The translations under genes and the position numbers were made by a program. From the NCBI GenBank assembly GCA_027494015.1, contig JAOSJP010000012.1, forward strand, positions 124,001-188,000: 64,000 nt of DNA, read 5' to 3'. The notes beneath the pieces were generated by a model that was not told where the DNA came from, ran no database searches, and saw only the letters and a program-made list of their open reading frames with translations. Source of the stretch: Anaerolineae bacterium. Its GTDB lineage: Bacteria > Chloroflexota > Anaerolineae > Aggregatilineales > Aggregatilineaceae. Shown here piece by piece: positions 52,967-63,048 of this stretch. How positions within the stretch are numbered: position 1 is the stretch's first letter; each line of letters begins with the position of its first letter.

Positions 52967-55111
52967 CTATGCGTCCACGACGGCGACCGGCAGGAAGGCG
53001 TGCCGCCAGATCAGCGACGCAGCGTCGAAGAACCAGTCTGCCGCCAGCGGATTGCCGGCATCGCCGCCGTCCGGGTTGAAGGCGCGGCTGTAGGTGGACA
53101 GATGGAAGCCATAGGCCCCCTCAGGCCGCGCGCCGGGCAGCGAGAAGATCGCGTGGCGGATCACGGTGTTGTCGCCCTGGTTCATGTGCCAGTGATCGTA
53201 GGGATTCTGCGACGGGCCAGCGGCGGCGAACTGCGCTGGCGTGAGCGCCGGCCAGTCCGGCTCGGCGGTCGGCGGGTCGGACCAGCCGGGCGCGCTGAGC
53301 CGTTCCGGGCCGCCCGCGCCGCAGCCGCTGCCGGAGACGATGGTCTTCAGCAGGTGCTCCGCCGACGCCAGGTAGCTGACGCGGAACTCGATGGTCGCCG
53401 GCGCGCCGCCGTTGCCCGCTGGCCGGCTGACCACCGGGCAGACCAGGCTGGGGAAGACCGTCCACGCGCCGGCGCCCGCCACGCGCCAGGCCAGGCCGGT
53501 GAACTGGGCGGTCGGCGTCGCGTTGTCCACGCGGAAACTGACGCTCGGCGTGGTGTGCACGACCGCCTTGGCTGCGTTGCCCAGTTGCATCTGCACAGTG
53601 TACAGGCCGTTGGTGAAGTGGTGCGTCGGCCAGTTGAGCAGCAGGTTAGCCGGGTGCCAGTCCATTGGGTTGGCCAGGATGGGGTACCAGCCCTGCGCGT
53701 CGGGCACGACGTGGTGCGCCGCGCCGCCCGCCCAGGGGTAGATGTACCAGGCCACGTTGGTGAAGGGCACTGCCGCCGAGCCGTTGAACGAGTACCGCAA
53801 CCGGTAGAACTGCGCGCCGTCGTGCCGGTTGCAGCCATACAACTGCACCACCGAGTGGAATGGTGCGGTGGCCGACAGGCCGGGCACGGGCGCTTCGCTG
53901 AGCAGCCCGTGCGGATGCGGGCGGTTGGGCCGCACTGCGTAGCCGGTGGCCGGGTTCAGGTAGCCTGCGTCAACGGGCATCAGGCCAGCGAAGCGGATGC
54001 TGGGCACGCCGTTGCAGTCCACAGGGGGGGTGTCGCAGGCCGGGCTGGTCAGGGCGATGGAGGAGGCGTAGAGGGTGATGTTGGGGATCGCGCCGCTGTT
54101 CCAGCGCACGTCGAAGAAGCTCTCGCCGTAGATCGTCTCCTCGTCGCCATCGCCGTCCACGTCCTGCGTGACGCGGAAGGTGATGTCCGGCACGTCCAGG
54201 ATCGTGGTGAACTCCGGCACCCACACATCGCGGCAGCGCAGCAGCGGGCCGATGAAGCGGTCGAACCTCACCTCGAACTTGCGCTGCTCGAAGTGTTCGG
54301 CGGCGATGTTCATGCGCGCGGCCATGCCCTTGAGACCCTGCTCTTCGAGCGTCTCGCGGACGTGCAGCGGCAGTGGCGGGGGCACTGGCTGGCTGAAGGC
54401 GGGCCGGTCCAGCACGCGCTGCAGCGCCGAGTTCTTGGTGCCAAGCTGAGCGGTGTGCTCGATAGCGCCCAGTTCCAGGGCGATCTCGTGACCCAGCACG
54501 GCCTCGATCCGCTGGAATTTCTGCCCGCTCGCCTTGAAGACGAAAGGCGGCGGATCGGGCTCGGGCTTGGGCGGGCGGATGATGGGCGGTTCGGGGAGCA
54601 GCTCGAAGTGCTCCAGGATGTCGCGGATCGAGGGCCTGACCAGGAGATCGGGCAGGCACCAGCGCTCGCGCCGCCAGCGCAGAATCCAGTCCACGTCGAA
54701 GCGCGGAATCCACACGCAGAAGCGCCCGCACTCGTCCGTCGTCACAGTGGCGATGACCTCGCGGTGACAGTGCAGCGGGAAGAGCCAGCCCCACGGCTCT
54801 GCTGGCGGGAAGAAGCCGAGGAAATGGCAGTCGGTATCCTCAACGTACACCGTCGCGAAGGGAACCGGGCGCGTGACGCCGGTGACGGGATCGGTCTTGA
54901 CGACCTGGCCGCAGATGCGCCGGAACAGGAACAGCTCCGGGTCAATGCGCCAGCGGTAGCGCTCGATCAGATCGGCAATCGTCTGATCTTGCAGCGCGGC
55001 AACCTCCACACCGGACAGCGCGGACAGATGGCTGGCTTGTAGCGCGGTGAGCTTGATCTTGTCCGGCGTTGCGCGCGCGGGACGGCGTTTGGGACGTTGT
55101 TTCTCGACCAT
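52967..55111 (-). CDS. Large uncharacterised protein with transthyretin-like N-terminal domain
   Basis: 714 residues, no signal peptide; SD AAAGG eight bases before ATG. The N-terminus is basic (KQRPKRRPARATPDKIK), followed by a helical segment. About residues 63-160 have the look of a prealbumin/carboxypeptidase-regulatory-like beta domain (ICGQVVKTDPVTG, PFATVYVEDTD, VIATVTTDECGRFCVWIPRFDVDWILRWRRERWC). A helical middle (about 205-300) follows, then a long beta-rich region with Asn/Asp/Trp-rich motifs (TQDVDGDGDEETIYGE, NSGAIPNITLYAS, SEAPVPGLSATAPFHSVVQLYGC, DHWHMNQGDNTVIRHAIF). The domain order recalls uncharacterised multidomain proteins seen in several phyla. No function can be assigned. 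It stands alone between the reductase and glycosidase genes. Confidence 0.75.
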   Translation of the reverse strand: MVEKQRPKRRPARATPDKIKLTALQASHLSALSGVEVAALQDQTIADLIERYRWRIDPELFLFRRICGQVVKTDPVTGVTRPVPFATVYVEDTDCHFLGFFPPAEPWGWLFPLHCHREVIATVTTDECGRFCVWIPRFDVDWILRWRRERWCLPDLLVRPSIRDILEHFELLPEPPIIRPPKPEPDPPPFVFKASGQKFQRIEAVLGHEIALELGAIEHTAQLGTKNSALQRVLDRPAFSQPVPPPLPLHVRETLEEQGLKGMAARMNIAAEHFEQRKFEVRFDRFIGPLLRCRDVWVPEFTTILDVPDITFRVTQDVDGDGDEETIYGESFFDVRWNSGAIPNITLYASSIALTSPACDTPPVDCNGVPSIRFAGLMPVDAGYLNPATGYAVRPNRPHPHGLLSEAPVPGLSATAPFHSVVQLYGCNRHDGAQFYRLRYSFNGSAAVPFTNVAWYIYPWAGGAAHHVVPDAQGWYPILANPMDWHPANLLLNWPTHHFTNGLYTVQMQLGNAAKAVVHTTPSVSFRVDNATPTAQFTGLAWRVAGAGAWTVFPSLVCPVVSRPAGNGGAPATIEFRVSYLASAEHLLKTIVSGSGCGAGGPERLSAPGWSDPPTAEPDWPALTPAQFAAAGPSQNPYDHWHMNQGDNTVIRHAIFSLPGARPEGAYGFHLSTYSRAFNPDGGDAGNPLAADWFFDAASLIWRHAFLPVAVVDA

Positions 55112-55456
55112 CTCAAAGACCTTTCCACACTCTTAAGTCTGCTTACGGCAAAGGGGGAGTCTGCTACCGGTGCTGCCAAACCCCGTCTGGGTCATGGTGT
55201 GCAGGGGAAGGACTCGCGAGCGGACTGGGGGAGGGTTGCGCGGAGCGCGGGCGCTGCTGCCCGCCTCAGCAACCAGCGGCGGCCCTCAACAGGGGGCAGA
55301 GGTGCCCGCCATGAAGAGGAGGACAAGACGCGATAGTCATTAATAGTATTATAAATGAGATTATGAAAAGCGCGCAAATCGTGCCGCTGTGAGGGGGTGC
55401 ATCCCTCATGATTGCTGTGGATGACGTCTTACGCTCTGAGGCGAATGATCCCGGCT

Positions 55457-55559
55457 AGACTTCCGAAGTTTTCAAAACTTCGGAAGTCTGGTCTGATGAG
55501 ATTTGACGATCATGATCGGCAGCCTGCCCGTAGGGGAGGGTTTGCAAACCATCCCCTAC
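55457..55559. repeat. AGACTTCCGAAG palindrome (copy 8) and GTAGGGG palindrome
   Basis: 55457-55489 is a 33-bp AGACTTCCGAAG palindrome. 55530-55559 is a 30-bp near-palindrome (GTAGGGGAGGGTTTG with its right arm ATCCCCTAC). The rest of 55112-55864 contains a further repeat at 55685-55782 and no convincing gene. Confidence 0.8.
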
Positions 55560-55684
55560 AAGACGCCCAGTGGGCGTTACCCGTGTTGGATGTTCAGACC
55601 CATTAGGGACATATTGCCATACGCCCCTGCAGCACATTGTCGCACTCAGCGCTCAATGAATCGCTGACAGTCTTTGCGTACCCT

Positions 55685-55782
55685 GGTTTACCTCACCCCC
55701 GCCCGGCGCTGACGCGCCTCGCCGCCCCCTCTCCGCAGCGGAGAGGGGGCAAGCCGAGCGCAGCGAGGCTGGGGGTGAGGTC
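55685..55782. repeat. GGTTTACCTCACCCCC / GGGGGTGAGGTC element
   Basis: A full copy of the main family, inner hairpin CCCTCTCCGCAGCGGAGAGG, right half AGCCGAGCGCAGCGAGGC. It is nearly identical in layout to 24159-24259. It lies 83 bases before the GH63-like start. Confidence 0.85.
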
Positions 55783-55864
55783 AAACTCCACGCCGCACCG
55801 TTCGCCCGCGCACGGGCGGTACGGTATGATCGCCCCGGCGCGGGCCGAACCGCAGGAGGGTGCC

Positions 55865-57124
55865 ATGAGCGTGATCGCCTCAGCGAGCTGGGATGAGTGG
55901 GTTGAGAAATCGGCGGCGCTGCTGCGCGGCAACCGTATCGCGGGGGATGGCTGGCGCTACACTGCCCCGGCGACCAGCCCCACCGCGCACGCCGCCTACG
56001 CGCACCAGTTCTTGTGGGACTCCTGCTTCCACGCGCTGACCTGGCGCTGGTTCGACCTGGCGATGGCCCGCGACGAGCTGCGCGCGCTGGTCGCGGCTCA
56101 GGTGCAGGACGGCCCGGACGCCGGGATGATCCCGCACATGGTCTCGCGACGGGGCGGGTCCGAGCAGTTGTGGGGCCGCCCGGATCACAGCCTGATCACC
56201 CAGCCGCCGCTGATCGCAGTGACGGCCATGCTGCTCCAGGCCGATGCCCCCGACGCGCCCTTCCTGGCCGAGCTTTACCCCGCGCTGTGCGCCTATCACG
56301 CCTGGTTCGAGCGGCGGCGCGACCCCGATGGCGATGGGCTGGTCTGCCTGATCCACCCCTGGGAATCCGGCTGGGATGCTTCGCCGCGCTGGGATCGGGC
56401 GATGGGCCTGCCGCACGATATGACCTACGAGCAGGGGCGGCTGGCGCGGGTGGCGCTCGCTGGGCGCGTGGTCGAGTCTGGCTGCGATGCGGACGCGCTG
56501 CTGCGCGCGGGATCGTATTGCGTCGAGCCGGTGGACTACAACGCCATCCGCGCCGCCGACCTGGAGGCGCTTGGCGAAATGGCCGCCGCGCTGCATCGCC
56601 CCCAGGAAGCGGCGGCGTGGGCCGCGCGCGCGGCCCAGGTGCGCGAGGCGTTCCAGCGCAAGATGGTGCGCGACGGCGCTCCCTACGACCTGGACGGCGC
56701 GGACGAGCAGCCCGTTGTGCAGGAGAGCGCGGCGCAGGTCGTCGCCCTGTTCGGCGGCTGCCTGACGGAAGCGCAGGCCGAGCGATTGGTGGCGCAGCTT
56801 CGCCAGCCGCAACACTGGCCGCGCTTCCCCGTGCCGACCTCGCCGACCGACGCCCCGGCGTTCGTCCCCGATCGCTACTGGCGCGGCAACGTCTGGCTGA
56901 GCGTCAACTGGCTTGTTTACATGGGCCTGCGGCGCTATGGGTACGCTGCGCTGGCCTCCGAGCTGGCCGAGCGCAGCCTGGCGCTGGTGGCGCAGAGCGG
57001 CTTCTGGGAGTACTACCACCCGCTGACAGGGCAGGGCCTGGGGTCCGCGCCGTATAGCTGGTCGGCGATTGTGCTCGACATGCTGGGCCGCGAGCGTGGA
57101 CTCGTGCCGCCGCGCCAGGCGTGA
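55865..57124 (+). CDS. GH63-like (alpha/alpha)6 glycoside hydrolase, probable glucosyl/mannosylglycerate hydrolase type
   Basis: 419 residues from ATG 55865 (SD CAGGAGG); the open frame extends upstream only through repeat DNA. The sequence is a six-hairpin glycosidase: AHQFLWDSCFHALTWRWFD (acid-residue strand), GMIPHMVSRRGGSEQLWGRPDHSLITQPPLIA, LIHPWESGWDASPRWD, EQPVVQESAAQVVALFGG, and YWRGNVWLSVNWLVYMGLRRYGY near the end. These regions are shared by GH63 enzymes that hydrolyse glucosylglycerate or mannosylglycerate. No signal peptide, so cytoplasmic. It is followed by a GH13_18 phosphorylase and a GT4 glycosyltransferase, supporting a role in turnover of a charged compatible solute. Confidence 0.75.
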   Translation: MSVIASASWDEWVEKSAALLRGNRIAGDGWRYTAPATSPTAHAAYAHQFLWDSCFHALTWRWFDLAMARDELRALVAAQVQDGPDAGMIPHMVSRRGGSEQLWGRPDHSLITQPPLIAVTAMLLQADAPDAPFLAELYPALCAYHAWFERRRDPDGDGLVCLIHPWESGWDASPRWDRAMGLPHDMTYEQGRLARVALAGRVVESGCDADALLRAGSYCVEPVDYNAIRAADLEALGEMAAALHRPQEAAAWAARAAQVREAFQRKMVRDGAPYDLDGADEQPVVQESAAQVVALFGGCLTEAQAERLVAQLRQPQHWPRFPVPTSPTDAPAFVPDRYWRGNVWLSVNWLVYMGLRRYGYAALASELAERSLALVAQSGFWEYYHPLTGQGLGSAPYSWSAIVLDMLGRERGLVPPRQA

Positions 57125-57146
57125 GTGCGAAGCCAGGGTGAGGTCC

Positions 57147-57205
57147 GTAGGGCGTATTGCAATACGCCCCTACCCGCCTGGCAGGTTCTGCACGCACCCT
57201 GGGCC
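57147..57205. repeat. GTAGGGCGTATTGCAATACG palindrome and GGCAGGTTCTGCACGCACCC module
   Basis: 57147-57173 is a 27-bp near-palindrome of the second flavour (TATTGCAATA centre) also seen in degraded form at 28690-28715. 57176-57205 carries the GGCAGGTTCTGCACGC module. They lie between the two glycosidase genes. Confidence 0.75.
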
Positions 57206-57288
57206 GCGCAGCGCCTTGACTTCTGCCTGCCCACACCGTATGCTAGGCCCAACAGCGCCCTGGGTTTGCACACAGGACGAACGGACCG

Positions 57289-59031
57289 ATGTCACTCACT
57301 GAACGCGCACGCGAAAAACTCACCTTGCTCTACGGCCCGGAACGCGGCGCCGCCTGTCTGGAGCGATTGCTCGCCCGGTTCGCGGACTTTCGCGCCCGCC
57401 ACCCCCGGTTGTCGCAGCAGCCCGTCGCCCCTCAGGGGCGCTTCACCGAGCGCGATGTCGTGCTGATCACCTACGGGGATTCGCTGCGCGCGCCGGGCGA
57501 AGCGCCGCTCAAGGCGCTGCATGGCTTTCTGCGGCGCAGGCTGGCCGGAGTCGTCTCGACGGTGCACATCCTGCCCTTCTTCCCCTATTCGTCCGACGAT
57601 GGCTTCTCGGTCATTGACTTCCTGGCCGTGAACCCCGACCTGGGCGACTGGGACGACGTGGACCGGCTGGCGAGCGATTTCAAGCTGATGGTGGACGTGG
57701 TGATCAACCACGTCTCGGCGCACAGCGCGTGGTTCCAGCGCTTCCTGGCCGGCGACCCGGCTTATCAGGATTTCTTCATCAGCGTGGACCCGGCCACCGA
57801 CCTGTCGGGCGTCGTCCGCCCGCGCACGCTGCCGCTGCTCAGCGCGGTCGAGACAGCGAACGGCACGCGCCACGTGTGGACGACCTTCAGCAGCGACCAG
57901 ATCGATCTCAACTTCGCCAATCCCGACGTGCTGCTGGCGATGGTGGATGTGCTGCTGTTCTACGTGGCGCACGGCGCGAGCCTGATCCGCCTGGACGCCA
58001 TCGCCTACCTGTGGAAAACGGTCGGGACGGGCTGCATTCACCTGCCGCAGACGCACGCGGTTGTGCGCCTCTTCCGCGACATCCTCGACGAGGTGGCGCC
58101 GGACGTGGCCCTGATCACCGAGACGAACGTCCCCCACGCCGAGAACGTCTCCTACTTTGGCGACGGGGCGGACGAAGCCCAGCTTGTCTACCAGTTCACG
58201 CTGCCGCCGCTGCTGCTGCACACCTTCGCCACCGGCGACGCCACGCGGCTCAGCGAGTGGGCGGCAGGGCTGGAGAAAGTCTCTGAGCAGACCTCGTTCT
58301 TCAATTTCACCGCGTCGCACGATGGGATCGGGGTGCGCCCGGTGGAGGGCATTCTGACGCCGGAGGAGGTGGCTGCGCTGGTAGCGCGCGCGCGGGCGCA
58401 CGGTGGCGACGTGTCCTTCAAGACCAACCGCGATGGCACGCGCAGCCCCTACGAGCTGAACATCAACTACTTCGACGCGCTCTCCGACCCGGCGGGCGGC
58501 GAGCCATTGGTGCTGCAGGCGCGGCGCTTCCTGGCCTCGCAAGCGATCCAACTGGCGTTCGTCGGCGTGCCGGGCATCTACGTTCACAGCTTGCTTGGCT
58601 CGCGCAACTGGAGCGAGGGCGTGGCCCAGAGCGGGGCGCTGCGCACGATCAACCGCGAGAAGCTGTGGTGCGACGCGGTGGACGACGCGCTGGACGATCC
58701 GGGGTCGCTGCGCAGCTACGTCTTTTACGCCTACCGCGACCTGATCGTCCGCCGCGCCAGCGAGCGCGCCTTTCACCCCAACGGCGCGCAGCAGGTGCTC
58801 AGCCTGCACCCGGCGACCTTCGCCCTGCTGCGCACGTCGCCGGACGGCGCTGAGCATATTGTCGCTCTCACCAACGTGTCGGACGAGCCGATCACCGTTG
58901 ACCTGGCCGGCGTGCCGCTGGAGGGCGTCCGCGCCTACCGTGACGCGCTGACCGGACAGAAGGTCGTGCCCGTCGCGCCGCTGACGCTGGAGCCGTACCA
59001 GGTGGCCTGGCTGAAGCGGAGTGATCAGTGA
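57289..59031 (+). CDS. GH13_18 sugar phosphorylase (glucosylglycerate/sucrose phosphorylase type)
   Basis: 580 residues. Catalytic positions of GH13: nucleophile D236 in SLIRLDAIAYLWK, acid/base E278 in VALITETNVPHAENVSYFG, and stabiliser D345 in FFNFTASHDGIGVRP. VSTVHILPFFPYSSDDGFSVIDF and FKLMVDVVINHVSAHSAWFQ are region I motifs of sucrose-phosphorylase-like enzymes. Subfamily 18 enzymes phosphorolyse sucrose, glucosylglycerate or related glucosides to glucose-1-phosphate. The ETNVPH and GHDG-region variants and the GT4/GH63 neighbours favour a glucosylglycerate-type substrate. No signal peptide. It lies between the GH63-like and GT4 genes on the same strand. Confidence 0.85.
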   Translation: MSLTERAREKLTLLYGPERGAACLERLLARFADFRARHPRLSQQPVAPQGRFTERDVVLITYGDSLRAPGEAPLKALHGFLRRRLAGVVSTVHILPFFPYSSDDGFSVIDFLAVNPDLGDWDDVDRLASDFKLMVDVVINHVSAHSAWFQRFLAGDPAYQDFFISVDPATDLSGVVRPRTLPLLSAVETANGTRHVWTTFSSDQIDLNFANPDVLLAMVDVLLFYVAHGASLIRLDAIAYLWKTVGTGCIHLPQTHAVVRLFRDILDEVAPDVALITETNVPHAENVSYFGDGADEAQLVYQFTLPPLLLHTFATGDATRLSEWAAGLEKVSEQTSFFNFTASHDGIGVRPVEGILTPEEVAALVARARAHGGDVSFKTNRDGTRSPYELNINYFDALSDPAGGEPLVLQARRFLASQAIQLAFVGVPGIYVHSLLGSRNWSEGVAQSGALRTINREKLWCDAVDDALDDPGSLRSYVFYAYRDLIVRRASERAFHPNGAQQVLSLHPATFALLRTSPDGAEHIVALTNVSDEPITVDLAGVPLEGVRAYRDALTGQKVVPVAPLTLEPYQVAWLKRSDQ

Positions 59032-59144
59032 TCGGTGTTCAGTTGTCAGCGTGAGTGCACGAACGCGCCGCGTCCTGTCTGCGCGCTGTCCTCTACTGAT
59101 CGCTGACGACTGATCACTAACGACCGCCCACAGGAGCGATCCCC

Positions 59145-60389
59145 ATGCGCATCGGATTCGTCGCCACACGCATCGCCGGACTGGACGGAGTCTCGCTGGA
59201 GATCGCCAAGTGGGCCGAGGTGCTGCGGCGGCTGGGCCACGAGCCGTATTTCTGCGCGGGCGAGCTAGGCGAGTACGCCCAGCCCGGCCTGGAAGCGCCG
59301 CCCTTCCACTTCCAGCACCCGGAGGCGGTCGCGCTGCACGATGAGGCGTTCGGCGGCGCGGAGGAGTCGCGGGCGCTCTACCGGCGCATCGCGGACTCGG
59401 CGGCGCGGCTCAAGGCGACCTTGTACGAGTTCGCGGATCGCTTCCAACTGGACTGGATCATCACTCAGAACGCCCAGGCCATCCCCATGCAGATCGCGCT
59501 GGGTGTGGCCCTGCGCGACTTCGTCAGCGAGACACACCTCCCGACCATCGGCCACCACCACGATTTCTACTGGGAGCGCGAGCGCTTCATCGTCAACCGC
59601 ATCCCCGACATCCTGCTGACCGCCTTCCCGTCCGAGGGCACTTCGACGCGCCACGTGGTGATCAGCACGGCCATGCAGCGCGAGCTATTCATGCGCCGTC
59701 GCCTGAGTGCGACCTACGTCCCCAATGTGTTCGACTTCCGCAACCCGCCCCCGCCGCCGGACGATTACGCGCTGACCGTGCGCGACGAGTTGGGCATTGC
59801 CCCGGACGAGCGGCTGATTCTCCAGCCGACGCGCATCGTGCGCCGCAAGAATATCGAGCGGGCGGCTGAGCTGGTGCGCCAGTTGAGCGAGCGCGACCCC
59901 CGGCACCGCTACGTCCTGGTCGTCACCGGCCACGCGGGCGACGAGTCCGGCTCGTATTACGACTGGCTGCTGCGCCAGGTGGAGGCGGCGGGCATCCGCG
60001 CCCTGTTCATCGGCGACCGTATCGTGGAGCGGCGCGGCGTGCAGGGCGGGCGGCGCACCTACACGCTGTGGGACATCTACCCGCACGCCGACTTCGTGAC
60101 GTACCTCAGCTCGTATGAGGGCTTCGGCAACGCCCTGATCGAGACGCTCTACTTCCGCAAGCCGCTGGTCGTCAATGCGTACACGGCCTATCGCTCGGAC
60201 ATCCGGCCGGCGGGCGTGCGCGCGGTGGAGATTCGCGAGGAAGTGACGCCGCAGACGGTGCGCGAGGTGCTGGCCCTGCTCGACGATCTGGCGGAAGTGG
60301 CGCGCATGGTCGCCCACAACTACGCGGTGGGGCAGGCGCATTTCTCGTATGAGGTGCTGGAGGCCAGGCTGCGGGCGCTGCTGGCGTGA
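59145..60389 (+). CDS. GT4-family glycosyltransferase, possibly (mannosyl)glucosylglycerate synthesis
   Basis: 414 residues, GT-B fold. The N-domain starts MRIGFVATRIAGLDGVSLEIAKWAEVLRRLGHE, with HLPTIGHHHDFYWERERF. The C-domain has ILQPTRIVRRKNIERAAELVRQL (phosphate-binding loop) and the donor-binding E-x7-E region FVTYLSSYEGFGNALIETLYFRKPLVVNAY. It transfers a sugar from a nucleotide donor in the cytoplasm. SD AGGAGCG before ATG. Given the adjacent phosphorylase and GH63-like hydrolase, the acceptor may be glycerate or glucosylglycerate; no motif alone proves it. It ends the solute module, 138 bases before the LacI gene. Confidence 0.8.
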   Translation: MRIGFVATRIAGLDGVSLEIAKWAEVLRRLGHEPYFCAGELGEYAQPGLEAPPFHFQHPEAVALHDEAFGGAEESRALYRRIADSAARLKATLYEFADRFQLDWIITQNAQAIPMQIALGVALRDFVSETHLPTIGHHHDFYWERERFIVNRIPDILLTAFPSEGTSTRHVVISTAMQRELFMRRRLSATYVPNVFDFRNPPPPPDDYALTVRDELGIAPDERLILQPTRIVRRKNIERAAELVRQLSERDPRHRYVLVVTGHAGDESGSYYDWLLRQVEAAGIRALFIGDRIVERRGVQGGRRTYTLWDIYPHADFVTYLSSYEGFGNALIETLYFRKPLVVNAYTAYRSDIRPAGVRAVEIREEVTPQTVREVLALLDDLAEVARMVAHNYAVGQAHFSYEVLEARLRALLA

Positions 60390-60463
60390 GGGGGGCGCCA
60401 GCAAAGAATCGAATGGGCATTGGGGAGTGGGATTAGAATATACTCGCCTTAATACGAAATGAA

Positions 60464-60520
60464 TTGACATCCGAAACGTTTTGGATTATGGTAGAAGTAT
60501 CTATCCAAAACGTTTTGGAT
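60464..60520 (+). promoter_or_regulatory. Promoter with two LacI operators ahead of the lacI-transporter operon
   Basis: TTGACA (60464-60469) and TATGGT (60487-60492) are spaced by 17 bases. The first operator ATCCGAAACGTTTTGGAT (60469-60486) fills the spacer. The second, perfect palindrome ATCCAAAACGTTTTGGAT (60503-60520), lies just downstream, 34 bases centre to centre. Both have the central CG of LacI-family sites. Binding would block polymerase, so the regulator should repress itself and the genes behind it. Confidence 0.85.
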
Positions 60521-60526
60521 GACGCG

Positions 60527-61543
60527 ATGAAAATTACACTTAAGACAATCGCTGAAGAAGCGGGCCTTTCCATCACCACAGTCTCACGGGCGCTGGCCGG
60601 GTACGACGATGTTAACGAAGACACCCGCCGCCGCATCGTAGCCATTGCCCAACGCCTCGGCTACCAGCCCAACCTCGCCGCCCGCCATCTGCGCAGCAAG
60701 CAGACGCACACCATCGGGATGGTCATCCCGCTCACCTCGTACTTTTCCGACCCGTTCTTCATGGAGCTGCTCTCTGGCGTGGGCCGCCAGGCCGCCGAGT
60801 ATGGCTATGACCTGCTGCTTTCGGCCCAGCAGCCGGGCGAAGAAGAACTCAGCGCCTACCGGCGCATGGTCGCCAGCAGCCGCATTGATGGTGTGGTGCT
60901 CGCCCGCGTGCTGGCCGACGACCCGCGCATTGATTTCCTGAAGGAGGCGCATCACCCGTTTGTCGCTTTCGGGCGCTCGAACGCCAACGACTACCCGTAC
61001 ATTGACGTGGACGGGGCGACCGGCGTGTATCACCTGGTGAAACATCTGATCGAGCGCGGGCACCGACGCATTGCCTTGATTCTGTCGCCGCGCAAGCTGG
61101 CCTTCACCACGGCGCGCTTCGAAGGGTATCAGCGGGCGCTGAACGAGGCCGGCATCGCCCTGGCTGAGCAGTACATCGCCGAGTCCGATCTCACGCAAGA
61201 GGGCGGGCGCACGGTGGCGCAGCGCCTGCTCGATCTTCCTTCCCCGCCAACGGCCATCGTCGCCTGCAACGATGCGATGGCTATCGGGACCATGCAGGCC
61301 ATCCGGGCCGGCGGGCTGGTCGTGGGGCGCGATGTGGCCGTCGCCGGTTTTGACGACATTCCCACAGCGGCCTTCACCGATCCGCCGCTGACGACGGTCC
61401 GCCAGCCGATCTACGACATCGGGCGGCGGGCGCTGGACATGCTGATCTGCGTCATCCGTCAGAAGCCGCTGGACGAGGCGCATGTGCTGCTGGCTCCAGA
61501 GCTGATTGTGAGACAGTCGAGCGGCGCACCCCCCATCAGATGA
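60527..61543 (+). CDS. LacI-family transcriptional regulator (autoregulated)
   Basis: 338 residues from ATG 60527; the longer frame would read through the operators. The HTH is ITLKTIAEEAGLSITTVSRALAGYDDVNEDTRRRIVAIAQRLGYQPNLAARHLRSKQT, with hinge helix. The sensor domain has TIGMVIPLTSYFSDPFFMELLSGVGRQAAEYGYDLLL, SRIDGVVLARVL, HRRIALILSPRKLAFTTARFEGYQRAL, TAIVACNDAMAIGTMQ, and PLTTVRQPIYDIGRRALDML. It senses a sugar in the cytoplasm. It directly precedes a binding-protein and permease gene and has two strong operators in front of its own start. Confidence 0.92.
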   Translation: MKITLKTIAEEAGLSITTVSRALAGYDDVNEDTRRRIVAIAQRLGYQPNLAARHLRSKQTHTIGMVIPLTSYFSDPFFMELLSGVGRQAAEYGYDLLLSAQQPGEEELSAYRRMVASSRIDGVVLARVLADDPRIDFLKEAHHPFVAFGRSNANDYPYIDVDGATGVYHLVKHLIERGHRRIALILSPRKLAFTTARFEGYQRALNEAGIALAEQYIAESDLTQEGGRTVAQRLLDLPSPPTAIVACNDAMAIGTMQAIRAGGLVVGRDVAVAGFDDIPTAAFTDPPLTTVRQPIYDIGRRALDMLICVIRQKPLDEAHVLLAPELIVRQSSGAPPIR

Positions 61544-61649
61544 GCAGTCGTGTCAAGGAGGTGACCAGGGAACCCGGACGCATCTCAGTTTCGTGGAGCA
61601 CGTCGCGTAGCAAAGTGGTTACGTACAGCCGAAAACAGGAGAGAAGCAC

Positions 61650-62942
<1,293 letters not shown>

Positions 62943-62983
62943 CCCTGCCTGACCGGGCGTGATGAGGTAAGCTGAATTCCTTG

Positions 62984-63019
62984 ACAGGGGGAAGAACGCA
63001 ACCGGTTTCTTCCCCCTGT
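62984..63019. promoter_or_regulatory. 13-bp perfect stem-loop between binding-protein and permease genes
   Basis: ACAGGGGGAAGAA (62984-62996) pairs perfectly with TTCTTCCCCCTGT (63007-63019) around a 10-base loop, 42 bases after the binding-protein stop. No T-run follows. Like the hairpin at 21523-21556 it probably protects or processes the mRNA so that more binding protein than permease is made. Confidence 0.65.
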
Positions 63020-63048
63020 TACCATCTTGAGCGGAAGGGCGGCGCACT

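Noticed and set aside
51235..53079. 614-codon plus-strand frame
   Set aside because: Second frame of the Fe(III) ATPase gene running through a repeat and antisense to the reductase; composition is Arg/Ala/Gly/Pro-rich shadow.
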